From positions 37,262 through 101,261 of the forward strand of contig CAZJLP010000013.1 of the NCBI GenBank assembly GCA_964546955.1: a stretch of DNA of 64,000 nucleotides. The letters run 5' to 3'. Below, piece after piece: positions 34,016-42,494 of this stretch; within the stretch, counting starts at the first letter, position 1; the number at the start of each line of letters is the position of its first letter. Below the pieces are notes generated by a model. That model ran no database searches, was not told where the DNA came from, and saw only the letters and a program-made list of their open reading frames with translations. The position numbers and the translations under genes were made by a program. The stretch is from CAZJLP01 sp964546955 (lineage in GTDB: Bacteria; Verrucomicrobiota; Verrucomicrobiia; Opitutales; Opitutaceae).

Positions 34016-35506
34016 ATGCGATACCTCCTCGCGCTCGACCAAGGGACGACTTCAAGCCGGGCCATTGTCTTCGACCGCCGTGGTCGCCCCCGGGCCAATG
34101 CCCAGCGAGAATTCGCCCAGCACTATCCCGAACCCGGCTGGGTCGAGCACGACCCGGAGGATCTCTGGAAAACAACGCGCTTCGTGGCGACGAAAGCCCT
34201 GGCCCAAGGTGGACTCGACGCCGCCTCCATCGCTGCGATCGGTCTTACCAACCAGAGAGAAACTACGCTTCTCTGGGACCGCAGCACGGGCCGGCCCGTC
34301 GGCCGGGCGATCGTCTGGCAGGATCGTCGGACAGCCGGATTTTGCGCGAAATTGAAAGCGGCGGGCCACGAGGCTGCGTTTCGGCAGAAGACAGGCCTGC
34401 TGCTGGACCCCTATTTTTCGGGGACGAAGCTCGCCTGGATGCTCGAGCACCTACCCGGCGTGCGCCGGCGGGCGGACCAGGGAGAACTCGCCTTCGGTAC
34501 GGTCGACAGCTGGCTGATCTGGCGGCTGACCGGAGGACGCGTCCACGCGACGGATGCGACCAACGCCTGTCGCACCCTCCTCTACAATCTTCACACGGGC
34601 GGCTGGGACGAAGAGTTGCTGCGAACCCTGGGCATCCCGCGGCAGATCCTGCCCGAAATAAGATCGTGCAGCGAGTCGTTCGGAGAGGTTTCAACCATTC
34701 CCGCGCTGAAGGGCGTGCCGATCGCCGGAGTGGCGGGAGACCAGCATGCCGCGCTGTTTGGACAGGCCTGCTTTCAGCCGGGCATGGCCAAAACGACCTA
34801 CGGCACCGGCTGCTTCCTCTTGCTCAATACGGGGTCCAAACCGGTGGTATCCAAAGCGCAGTTACTCACGACGCTGGCTTGGCGGCTCGGCCCGCGGTCG
34901 GAGTACGCGCTCGAGGGCAGCGTGTTTGTCGGTGGAGCGGCGATTCAATGGCTGCGGGACGGCTTAGGTCTTATTCGTAAGTCGGGCGACGTGGAATCGC
35001 TGGCCCGAAGCGTGAAGGACAATGGCGGCGTCTACCTCGTGCCCGCGTTCACCGGGCTGGGCGCTCCGCATTGGGACTCCTCGGCGCGGGGACTCATCGT
35101 GGGACTCACGCGTGGAACCACCGCGGGGCACCTTGCGCGCGCCGCGCTGGAGAGCATCGCCTACCAAGTCGGGGACCTCTTGCAGGCGATGGAGAGGGAC
35201 GCCGGGTTGCGGCTGAAGGAGCTGCGGGTGGATGGAGGCGCCGCGGTGAACGCCGGTCTTCTTCAGTTTCAGAGCGATTTGCTGCGCACTCCCGTGGTTC
35301 GACCCCGCACCACCGAGACGACGGCCCTCGGAGCGGCGTTTTTCGCCGGCCTTGCTGTCGGGTATTGGCGCGACCGCGACGAAATCGCCGATCTCTGGCG
35401 GGCCGACAAACGATTCGCGCCCAAAGCGGCGCCTGCCGGCATGCGCACCCTGCAAAAGGAGTGGCGCCGTGCAGTGGAACGCGCGAAAGGCTGGGCGGCC
35501 GACTAG
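34016..35506 (+). CDS. glpK: Glycerol kinase
   Basis: A 496-residue FGGY kinase that phosphorylates glycerol to glycerol 3-phosphate. The N terminus has LALDQGTTSSRAIVFD (phosphate 1 motif), followed by QRETTLLWDRSTG, then VAGDQHAALFGQ, GTGCFLLLNTG, and GGVYLVPAFTGLGAPHWD, and the C-terminal DGGAAVNAGLLQFQSDLL. All are standard. No glpF or glpD is adjacent. The start gives MRYLLALDQG. In a cell that also has gpsA, it would serve uptake or salvage of glycerol. Confidence 0.96.
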   Translation: MRYLLALDQGTTSSRAIVFDRRGRPRANAQREFAQHYPEPGWVEHDPEDLWKTTRFVATKALAQGGLDAASIAAIGLTNQRETTLLWDRSTGRPVGRAIVWQDRRTAGFCAKLKAAGHEAAFRQKTGLLLDPYFSGTKLAWMLEHLPGVRRRADQGELAFGTVDSWLIWRLTGGRVHATDATNACRTLLYNLHTGGWDEELLRTLGIPRQILPEIRSCSESFGEVSTIPALKGVPIAGVAGDQHAALFGQACFQPGMAKTTYGTGCFLLLNTGSKPVVSKAQLLTTLAWRLGPRSEYALEGSVFVGGAAIQWLRDGLGLIRKSGDVESLARSVKDNGGVYLVPAFTGLGAPHWDSSARGLIVGLTRGTTAGHLARAALESIAYQVGDLLQAMERDAGLRLKELRVDGGAAVNAGLLQFQSDLLRTPVVRPRTTETTALGAAFFAGLAVGYWRDRDEIADLWRADKRFAPKAAPAGMRTLQKEWRRAVERAKGWAAD

Positions 35507-35595
35507 GCGCTGCGCGGCTCTTTGAACGACATTTTAAAATTTGCCGCTTTGAAATCACCCTCAGTTCAGGCAATCTCGTCCTAACCCGTTACGGC

Positions 35596-37617
35596 ATGAA
35601 TACATCTCTACGTTTCTTCTTCACCGGCCTCGCCGCAGCAGTGCTGGGCGGAGCAGTTGCTCTCGGCCTGACCCCGGAGGAGTTCAACAGCCTGCGATCC
35701 AAGGCTGAGAACGGAAACAACGTCGCGCAGTTTCATCTGGGCCGTGCCTATTCAGATCCGCAGGAACCTTCTTTCAATCTGCTCGAAGCCTACGTTTGGC
35801 TCAACATCGCCGCCGACAATGGGGTGACGTCGGCCCCGTTGCTGGCGAACGTGAATTCCCGGCTCAATCCCGAACAGATGTCCGAGGCCAAGCGCCTCCT
35901 GCAGCAGCGCCGCGAGGAACTTCGGGGCGAACGACCAAAGGCAGTGCCGAACCCGGTTTCGGCCGCCCCCGAGGCCGCGGCCGCTCCGGCCGAAAGCCCT
36001 GTATCCGCCCCGGCCCTACCCTCTCCGGTCCAGCCCGACGCGCCCGCCCTGCAAGGCGACCTCCAAAAGGCGAACGCTGAACTCGCGGCGGTTCGCAAGG
36101 AAAACGACCAGCTCAAAGCGGAATTGGCCAAGAGCGCGGCCGGGGCCGCGGCGGCGGAGGAGCTCAAACGCGAACGCGACCAATTGAACGCCAGCGTCGC
36201 CTCCTCCACCGAGGAACTCGCGAAACTTCGCGCCGCCTCCGCGAATTTCGAGGGCGAGCGAAATGGCCTCCTGAAGAAAATCGCCGACGCGGAAGAACAA
36301 CAGAAAAACGGACAGGGCCTCGCGGCCGAGCTCGCCGCCGCGAACGCAAAAGTCAAAGCGGCGGAAGCCGAAGTGACCCGCCTCAGCGCCAGCGCCAACG
36401 AAAGCGGCACGCTCCGCCAGCAACAGGCGGAGCTATCGGACCGAATCGCGAAACTAACCGAGGAAAAAGCGGCCGTCACTACCGAGATTGCCGCAACCAA
36501 GGCCGAGGCAAACGCGGCGGTCGGAAAACTCAACGAAGAGGTGGAGAAGCTGAAAAGCGAGAATCAGCGCCTGACCAACGCGGCCACCGAAGGCAATGCC
36601 GCCACCCAGGAAAAGCTGGCCGCGGCAGAGAAGGAGATCGCCCGCTTACAGTCCGAGCTCGGCCAGGCCCGCACCCAACTCGCGGATGCCACCAGTAAAC
36701 TTGAAACCGCGGCCGCGGCCAGTGCGGCTGCCGCCGCGGCCACCCAGCAAAAAGACAGCTCGAGCGCCGACTTGGCGGCCGCAGTCGAGAAGGCAAAAGC
36801 TGCCGAGGAGTCTTTGGCCAAGGTCACGGCCGAGCGCGACGCCGTCACGCAGCAATTGGCGGCCGCTCAGGCGACCGGCAATTCGGAATTTGCCCGCGTC
36901 AACACGGAGCTAGCCGAGGCGAAGAGCAAGCTGGCCGCCCTGGAAGAAGCGGCAAACAAGGCCAACACGGAACGCGCCGCCGCGATCGAAAAGCTGGCCG
37001 CACTGGAGAAAAACACCGCGACGCCGCCGGCTGAGGATCCGGAGATGCGGCGCCAGCTCGACGAGGCCACAACAAAACTGAACGCTTCCCTCCGCTCATT
37101 TCAACTTCAACAGGAGGAGATCGAGCGACTGCAAAAGGCGCTGGCCAGCGTCGACACGGAGCGCGGCGAGATCGCCGACAAGCTTCGCAACGTGAGCAGT
37201 CAGGCTTCCACCGCGAGCGCCCAGGCCGCCTCGAACAGCGAGGCCGCCTCGCAACTCAATGCCGTTCGCGAACAGCTTCGCCAAACTCAGAATCAGGTCG
37301 CGAGTCTCGCGACGGAGAACTCGGCGCTAAAGAATCGCATCGCCCTTTTCGGCGCGGCTCCCGCCTCCCACCTTTCCGCTCCGACTCGGCCCGCCGCGAC
37401 CAGCGCGGCGCCCGCCGGCCGCGCTCCCCAGCGCCCATCAGCGGCGGCGCCCGCCGACGGCCGGACTCACACCGTCGCTTCGGGCGACACGCTCGGCAAA
37501 ATCTCGAGGCAGTATTACGGCACGACGGAACGCTGGAAAGAGATCCTCGAAGCGAACAAGGAAACGATCAAGAATCCGACTTCGCTCACCATTGGCGCGA
37601 AGCTGAAGATCCCCTGA
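35596..37617 (+). CDS. Exported Sel1-like / long coiled-coil / LysM protein
   Basis: A 673-residue protein with signal peptide (FFFTGLAAAVLGGAVA). Residues about 28-85 hold Sel1-like helices (AQFHLGRAYSD, AYVWLNIAADNG). An Ala/Pro linker follows, then about 430 residues of heptad-rich coiled coil with very high Ala, Glu, Lys content. The C-terminal 50 residues are a LysM domain (HTVASGDTLGKISRQYYG, ILEANKETIKNPTSLTIGAKLKIP). LysM binds peptidoglycan, so a periplasmic scaffolding or cell-division role is inferred. It begins 89 bases after glpK but seems functionally separate. The start at 35596 is set by the signal peptide. Confidence 0.88.
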   Translation: MNTSLRFFFTGLAAAVLGGAVALGLTPEEFNSLRSKAENGNNVAQFHLGRAYSDPQEPSFNLLEAYVWLNIAADNGVTSAPLLANVNSRLNPEQMSEAKRLLQQRREELRGERPKAVPNPVSAAPEAAAAPAESPVSAPALPSPVQPDAPALQGDLQKANAELAAVRKENDQLKAELAKSAAGAAAAEELKRERDQLNASVASSTEELAKLRAASANFEGERNGLLKKIADAEEQQKNGQGLAAELAAANAKVKAAEAEVTRLSASANESGTLRQQQAELSDRIAKLTEEKAAVTTEIAATKAEANAAVGKLNEEVEKLKSENQRLTNAATEGNAATQEKLAAAEKEIARLQSELGQARTQLADATSKLETAAAASAAAAAATQQKDSSSADLAAAVEKAKAAEESLAKVTAERDAVTQQLAAAQATGNSEFARVNTELAEAKSKLAALEEAANKANTERAAAIEKLAALEKNTATPPAEDPEMRRQLDEATTKLNASLRSFQLQQEEIERLQKALASVDTERGEIADKLRNVSSQASTASAQAASNSEAASQLNAVREQLRQTQNQVASLATENSALKNRIALFGAAPASHLSAPTRPAATSAAPAGRAPQRPSAAAPADGRTHTVASGDTLGKISRQYYGTTERWKEILEANKETIKNPTSLTIGAKLKIP

Positions 37618-37633
37618 CGCGCCGGGCGCCGTG

Positions 37634-38566
37634 CTAGGCCACGGCCAGGATCACACCGAGCGAGCCGATCGAAAACACGGTGCTGAAAAGAATCGCCCCC
37701 GAGGCAAGACCTTCGTCGCCTTTCATCTGGCTGGCCATGGTATAGGAGATGGCGGCGGTCGGGGTGGCCATGAAGATCAGCATCATGGTCATTTCCACCC
37801 CGGTCAGTCCGATCCAACGACCGACCGCGTAGCCAATAAGTGGAGACAAAACGGCCTTGCCCAACCCAGCAGCGCAAGGCAGCCACCAGCCGGAACTGAG
37901 CTTGACCTGAAGCAAGGCGCCCCCGACGCCCAGCAGAGCCAAGGGCAGCGCCATATTCCCGAGCCACTGAAAAGATTGGTGGACCGCGGCGGGGAGGGTC
38001 CATCCCATGAGTGCGTAACCGATTCCTGCCAGCGTGGCGATAAGGGGGGGCGTGGTCGCAAGCTGGCGAAGCAACGGCTTGATCATTCCCCAGCCCATCG
38101 CGTGCTGGCTCGCCAGGAGAACCACGACACCCATCACGTTATAGAGCACCAAGACGGGAGCGAGGACGAGAACCGCGGCCGTGCGGGCCGACGAGTCAAC
38201 GCCTTCCGCGGTGGCCACCCAGGCGGTGATCAAAGGCAAACCGACGAAAGCCAGATTGCCGCGGAAGACCGCTTGGACAAACGTGCCGAGGGAACTCGCG
38301 CTGGAACGCGCCGCCCATCCGAGCAGATAACCCGCCACAATAACGGCCGCTGTCGCGCCCAGCATTGCTCCGAGCATCAGCCCCGCCTGACCTGCGCCAT
38401 GGAGTGATGTCGCCAAGTCGCTGAAGAGAAGGGCCGGCAGCCCGAGCCAGTACGTGACTCGGTTCGCTTCCCGCAGAAACGCGGCGGTGAAAAAACCTGT
38501 TCTAAGCAAAGTCGCGCCCAATGCGATCACCAGGAAAACCGGTGCGAGGACATTGAGCACGTTCAC
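37634..38566 (-). CDS. AEC-family permease (second copy type)
   Basis: A 310-residue AEC transporter with ten membrane helices. N-terminal NVLAPVFLVIALGATLLRTGFF and VTYWLGLPALLFSDLA, central FRGNLAFVGLPLI, and the C-terminal IFMATPTAAISYTMASQMKGDEGLASGAI are all family-typical. The start is GTG at 38566; no ATG gives the first helix. It is convergent with the LysM gene, with 16 bases between. The substrate is unknown; small organic anions are usual. Confidence 0.88.
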   Translation of the reverse strand: MNVLNVLAPVFLVIALGATLLRTGFFTAAFLREANRVTYWLGLPALLFSDLATSLHGAGQAGLMLGAMLGATAAVIVAGYLLGWAARSSASSLGTFVQAVFRGNLAFVGLPLITAWVATAEGVDSSARTAAVLVLAPVLVLYNVMGVVVLLASQHAMGWGMIKPLLRQLATTPPLIATLAGIGYALMGWTLPAAVHQSFQWLGNMALPLALLGVGGALLQVKLSSGWWLPCAAGLGKAVLSPLIGYAVGRWIGLTGVEMTMMLIFMATPTAAISYTMASQMKGDEGLASGAILFSTVFSIGSLGVILAVA

Positions 38567-38785
38567 AGGAGCCGAGTCTCAGCGGCCCGCCGCAGCCCGT
38601 CTAGGCGATTCCAATGAGACGCGCTTTCTGTGTGGTATCATCCGGGCTGCGGTGGCACGCGACCGTGTTTCGCGAATGTCAGCTGTCCACCCGTTTGGGC
38701 GTCAAGACTTCTCATTAGTTTCTAATTAAGAATACCTTACAATCCCCTCAAGCCCCGTGAATTTATTGTCAATAACTTGCAAATA

Positions 38786-39259
38786 TTAGCCTTTCGACGC
38801 TACTAACACCTTCCGCACTCGCTCTAACAGAACCTCGGCGGTGAAAGGCTTTGGAACGAATCCGTCGACCCCGCGCCCAACGAAACGCTCCAGCGTGGCC
38901 TGTTCGTCGTAGCCGCTCATCAAAATGATGCGCACGCCTCCATCCTCGTTGCGGAGCGCCTGTAAGGTGAGTTCTCCGTCCATCTTTGGCATGGTCAAAT
39001 CCAAGAGGACGAGATTGAAAGCGGGAGCTCGTTTGCGGAAGAGATCAAGGGCTTCCACGCCGTCGCGTGCCTGCACAACTTCGTAGCCGCTACTGCGCAA
39101 AATCTTCGCCGCGATAGCGCGCACCGTCTCTTCATCGTCCACCAACAAAATCGTACTCGAGCCCCCCACAGTTCCGACCCTGAACATACCTGGGGAGTCC
39201 GGCCTTTCCGTCGCGGCGGCTTTCTCGCGACCGTTGAAAGCGAAAGGATCTGCGCTCAT
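38786..39259 (-). CDS. Stand-alone response-regulator receiver protein
   Basis: A 157-residue protein with a single CheY-like receiver domain after a 35-residue polar leader. The acid pair is ILLVDDEETV, the phospho-acceptor Asp is in LVLLDLTMPKMDG, the switch Ser is in ILMSGYD, and the conserved Lys is in FVPKPF. No output domain. It may act through protein contacts or as a phosphate-relay step, as in hybrid-kinase cascades. No kinase is adjacent. The ATG at 39259 is chosen; the 219 bases downstream (38,567-38,785) hold only an A/T-rich stretch. Confidence 0.88.
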   Translation of the reverse strand: MSADPFAFNGREKAAATERPDSPGMFRVGTVGGSSTILLVDDEETVRAIAAKILRSSGYEVVQARDGVEALDLFRKRAPAFNLVLLDLTMPKMDGELTLQALRNEDGGVRIILMSGYDEQATLERFVGRGVDGFVPKPFTAEVLLERVRKVLVASKG

Positions 39260-39479
39260 AAACGAATCGGAGTCGAACCAAGATAATGCCGTCGCCCACG
39301 AGCGAAACCCACCCACAAAATGCGGGAGCCCGCCGCTTGCATCCCTCGACCAATGAAAAAAGTTCGCATTATAGAGGAAGGCCTGGCGAGTTCACCTACG
39401 CCCAGCACACCGCCTTCAGCGGCCTCCCTCTGCAAGAAACATGCACCGGCCCGGATAGCAAATGGGCAATGCGAATGAT

Positions 39480-39998
39480 CTACCTGAAGTCCAGCAATTC
39501 GACGTCGAAAACGACGGTGGCTCTCGGAGGAACCGGGCCTTTGCCGTAGATTCCGTAGGCCAGCCAAAACGGCAGGATGAGGGTGCGACGTTCCCCCTTC
39601 TTCATGGTGGAAAATCCTTCCGTCCAACCGCGCACAGTGTCGGTCCGGCCGAGGACAAATTCAAGCGGTTGCCCGCTGCGCGAGCTGTCGAAGACTCTTC
39701 CATCCAGGAGCCGCGCTTCGAAATGAGCGCGGACCGTCGCACCGTTTGGCACGACCGGTCCCGAGCCGGGAGTCTGCACCAGGTAGAACAAACCCGATTC
39801 GGTCTTGGTCGCGCCGGGATAGTTCTTTGCGATGAGTGCTGCGTCCGCGTCGCTCAGTTCGTCTTTCTCCATCGACTCGCGCATCGTCTGATTGATGGGT
39901 TTTCCCGGGTTGGACCGTTTGAGCATGCCCGACCTCACCACAATTGCGACGGTCGCTAGGATAACACCAAGGAGTGCGAGAAAGATAAAGTTCCTCAT
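39480..39998 (-). CDS. FKBP-type peptidyl-prolyl cis-trans isomerase, membrane anchored
   Basis: A 172-residue protein with an N-terminal anchor (FIFLALLGVILATVAIVV), a helical spacer, then one FKBP domain: GATVRAHFEARLLDGRVFDSS, LGRTDTVRGWTEGF (usually VIPGWTEGL), LPFWLAYGIYGKGPVPPRATVVFDVELLD. These enzymes catalyse proline isomerisation on periplasmic client proteins. The active-site pattern is intact. It starts 65 bases downstream of the ygfZ-like gene's stop on the same strand. Confidence 0.9.
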   Translation of the reverse strand: MRNFIFLALLGVILATVAIVVRSGMLKRSNPGKPINQTMRESMEKDELSDADAALIAKNYPGATKTESGLFYLVQTPGSGPVVPNGATVRAHFEARLLDGRVFDSSRSGQPLEFVLGRTDTVRGWTEGFSTMKKGERRTLILPFWLAYGIYGKGPVPPRATVVFDVELLDFR

Positions 39999-40063
39999 GG
40001 AAAGGACAGATCAGGGAGGTCCTTGAGGAGAAAGCAAGTCGCCACCGACGTGGTCGATGTGTC

Positions 40064-40987
40064 TCACCGCCCTGGGTCATCCTCCAACGCCCTCACTGCT
40101 GCGCCAGTTCCGGTAATCGACAGAGGGGTGCGCAGGTCAAACCCGAGCAGCGTGATCATCGCCAGTCCGACAAATCCTTCGCCGCCTACTTCGCGCACCG
40201 CTGAACGCAATTCTCCGGTACGTTTTCCGGCCACGCTCAACTCGGCGGGCAAAGGGGCTGGCACGGAACCCTCTCCTCGCACTCGGATGAGTTTTCGCCG
40301 CACTTTGCCCATCGATTTCAGCCGGGCCATTACTTCCTGGCCTAAGTAGCACCCCTTCGTGTAGGAAATCGCGCTCTCTTCCAGTCCCCCTTCACCCGGC
40401 AAGTCTTTCGGTCCGAGGTCCGTCGGTACGCGCGGCACTCCGGCCAGGATTCGCTGGTATTCCAACCAGAAGGGATCGGCGTCGACCGCGCCATCGGCGC
40501 GGGCCGCCGAAAGCAAGGTGTCTCGTTGGGTCGCCGGTCCTATCCACTCCCAGGAATCGACTACTCCGCGCCGGCCATGAAAAATGTATCCATTTTCCAA
40601 AGTCGCGAGATTGTCCGCTGCGACAGATGCGCCTTTGGACGCGAGCCAGGCGACCGCGTGGGGTCCGAAGCCCGTCAAACCCGCCCACGTGGCACTCAGA
40701 TCCCCAATCGCCACATCGTCTGCGATGATATAGGCTTCGAGACGCTCGCGCAGCGTCGCGGCCGCACTGTCGTGGCTTTCGACGATCCAGGCCCCGTCCA
40801 AGCCCCGGAAGACATAGCTATCTCCTATGACCTTGCCCTTTTGGTCCAGCCAAAGGCCATACGCGACACGCCCGTTCGTGCACGGCCTTAGATCCTGCGT
40901 AAACTGCCCTTGAAGAAAGGGAAACGCATCATCCCCACTAATCCTGAGACACGTGCCCGGTTTGTGGAGCGCGATACCAAATTTCAT
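40064..40987 (-). CDS. ygfZ: YgfZ/CAF17 folate-binding Fe-S cluster assembly protein
   Basis: A 307-residue YgfZ-type protein with the GcvT-like fold. The hallmark KGCYLGQEVMARLKSMGKVRRKL (K-G-C-Y-x-G-Q-E) is near residue 220 and the N terminus has DDAFPFLQGQFTQDL. The family uses tetrahydrofolate in the maturation or repair of certain [4Fe-4S] enzymes. The ATG at 40987 gives a start like homologues and removes an unrelated upstream extension. It is divergent from the DAHP synthase gene. Confidence 0.9.
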   Translation of the reverse strand: MKFGIALHKPGTCLRISGDDAFPFLQGQFTQDLRPCTNGRVAYGLWLDQKGKVIGDSYVFRGLDGAWIVESHDSAAATLRERLEAYIIADDVAIGDLSATWAGLTGFGPHAVAWLASKGASVAADNLATLENGYIFHGRRGVVDSWEWIGPATQRDTLLSAARADGAVDADPFWLEYQRILAGVPRVPTDLGPKDLPGEGGLEESAISYTKGCYLGQEVMARLKSMGKVRRKLIRVRGEGSVPAPLPAELSVAGKRTGELRSAVREVGGEGFVGLAMITLLGFDLRTPLSITGTGAAVRALEDDPGR

Positions 40988-41051
40988 TACGCGATAACTT
41001 ACGTTAAATGTGGGAATTGCGAATGAACAAAGAAAATGGGCGAAGTTTTTG

Positions 41052-41090
41052 TTGACGGAAGTGAAAACACGTAGTCTCTTTCCCTCATAG
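41052..41090 (+). promoter_or_regulatory. Possible sigma-70 promoter upstream of DAHP synthase
   Basis: TTGACG at 41052-41057 matches a -35 box. Downstream candidates for the -10 box (TAGTCT or TCTCTT) are poor, so the position is tentative. The two leader hairpins lie directly beyond. Confidence 0.35.
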
Positions 41091-41102
41091 ATTTTTCCAC
41101 TT

Positions 41103-41123
41103 CTCCCGCCTAGCGGGAGTTTT
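41103..41123 (+). terminator. Leader hairpin 1 with T-run, upstream of DAHP synthase
   Basis: CTCCCGC and GCGGGAG pair perfectly around CTA and are followed by TTTT, which is the form of a short Rho-independent terminator. No rightward gene lies upstream, so it is a candidate attenuator of the DAHP synthase transcript or the end of a small RNA. Confidence 0.6.
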
Positions 41124-41144
41124 GGGGTAACTAAGAAAGCAAAT

Positions 41145-41184
41145 GGCCGGTCGCTTAGGGGTAGGCGACCGGCCAACTTCTTTT
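41145..41184 (+). terminator. Leader hairpin 2 with T-rich tail, upstream of DAHP synthase
   Basis: GGCCGGTCGC and GCGACCGGCC form a perfect 10-bp stem with a 10-nt loop, followed by AACTTCTTTT. It lies 73 bases before the ATG of the DAHP synthase gene. Attenuation or a protein-binding leader are possible; no clear leader peptide rich in aromatic codons is seen. Confidence 0.55.
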
Positions 41185-41256
41185 CTAGATCTCGCGATCG
41201 CAAGGCGATTCGTAGACTTGCCAGGCGAAGGCGAAATCCGACAGCGTGACCGCTTC

Positions 41257-42312
41257 ATGCAGAAAACCTCGGATATCCATGTCGTCGAGACGCGACCCCT
41301 GCCCAGCCCAGCGCAGCTTCTCACGGCCCTCCCCAAAACCGAGTCCCAGGCCGACTTTATCGCAAAAGCTCGCGAAGAGATTCATCGGCTGATTTTCACG
41401 GACGATCGCCGTTTTCTTTTGATCGTCGGACCGTGCTCAATCCATGACACGGCGGCAGGCCGAGAGTATGCGACGCGGCTGGCCGCCCTCGCGCGACAGG
41501 TTTCCGATCGCGTGATGATCGTGATGCGCGTCTACTTCGAGAAGCCGCGCACCACCGTCGGCTGGAAGGGATTGATCATGGACCCGCATTTGGACGGGTC
41601 CCACGACATCGAGACCGGATTAACCACAGCCCGCACGTTTCTGCGCGAGGTGCTGGATCTCGGTCTTCCGACTGCTACCGAGTTGCTCGATCCAATTACG
41701 CCTCAATATATCGCAGACCTGATTTGTTGGTCGGCCATTGGGGCTCGCACGGCCGAATCGCAAACCCATCGCCAAATGGCGTCCGGCCTTTCGATGCCGC
41801 TGGGCTTTAAGAACGGAACGGACGGCAGCATCCAAACAGCGATCAATGCGATCAAGGCGGCGGGCCAGTCGCACACGTTTCTCGGGATCAATTTGGAGGG
41901 CAGATCGTCGGCGATCGTGACGCGCGGGAATCCCAATTGCCACGTGGTGCTCCGCGGAGGTTCGGGCGGTCCGAATTACAGTCCCACGCATATCGCGCAA
42001 ACGGAGCAATTGCTGACGAAGGCGGGTCTGCCCAAGGCCATTCTGGTCGACTGCAGCCACGACAATTCGGCCAAGCAGCCCGAGCGGCAGCCGGAAGTGA
42101 TGCGTCACATCCTAGAGCAAATTTCGGCGGGAAACACGTCCATCATGGGCGCGATGATCGAGAGTAATCTCGGCGCCGGAAGCCAGCCCTTCCCTCAGCC
42201 GAGGGACAAACTGAAACACGGCGTTTCAATCACCGACGCGTGTATCGACTGGGCGACGACCGAGGCCCTTGTGCGAGAGATTCATGGCGCGCTCGCCCCG
42301 CGTTTCGCGTAG
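41257..42312 (+). CDS. aroF: 3-deoxy-7-phosphoheptulonate (DAHP) synthase, type I
   Basis: A 351-residue class I DAHP synthase, condensing PEP and erythrose 4-phosphate in the first step of aromatic biosynthesis. Motifs in order are LLIVGPCSIHD, MRVYFEKPRTTVGWKG, GLPTATELLDPITPQY, WSAIGARTAESQTHRQM (usually W.AIGARTTESQ), GFKNGTDG, HVVLRGG, and VDCSHDNS near the metal Cys-His ligands. The ATG at 41257 gives the standard length; an upstream in-frame ATG inside hairpin 2 is unlikely. The AroF/G/H isozyme type and feedback amino acid cannot be fixed from sequence alone. Confidence 0.94.
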   Translation: MQKTSDIHVVETRPLPSPAQLLTALPKTESQADFIAKAREEIHRLIFTDDRRFLLIVGPCSIHDTAAGREYATRLAALARQVSDRVMIVMRVYFEKPRTTVGWKGLIMDPHLDGSHDIETGLTTARTFLREVLDLGLPTATELLDPITPQYIADLICWSAIGARTAESQTHRQMASGLSMPLGFKNGTDGSIQTAINAIKAAGQSHTFLGINLEGRSSAIVTRGNPNCHVVLRGGSGGPNYSPTHIAQTEQLLTKAGLPKAILVDCSHDNSAKQPERQPEVMRHILEQISAGNTSIMGAMIESNLGAGSQPFPQPRDKLKHGVSITDACIDWATTEALVREIHGALAPRFA

Positions 42313-42396
42313 GAGGTCCGCGCGACGGGCATGCGCACCCTCGAATCCGGCGTCACATTTGACACTCCGGCTTACGCGAGCGATTACGGGACCTTC

Positions 42397-42416
42397 TGAA
42401 ATCTGAGATCTGAATC
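42397..42416. repeat. Short heptamer-period repeat between DAHP synthase and mdh genes
   Basis: TGAAATC TGAGATC TGAATC with 7-nt spacing, in the 182-base gap. It resembles the other periodic repeats of the window in style but has a different unit. Confidence 0.55.
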
Positions 42417-42494
42417 ACGGCTGAAGAAGCGCTCAACGCCGCTCTTGCGTATTTCTGGCAAATTTCAGTGGCTAGGGACCTCTTTCCTTTGGTT

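Noticed and set aside
41143..41256. N-terminal extension of DAHP synthase from the ATG at 41143
   Set aside because: The codon lies inside the second hairpin, and the family length is met by the ATG at 41257.
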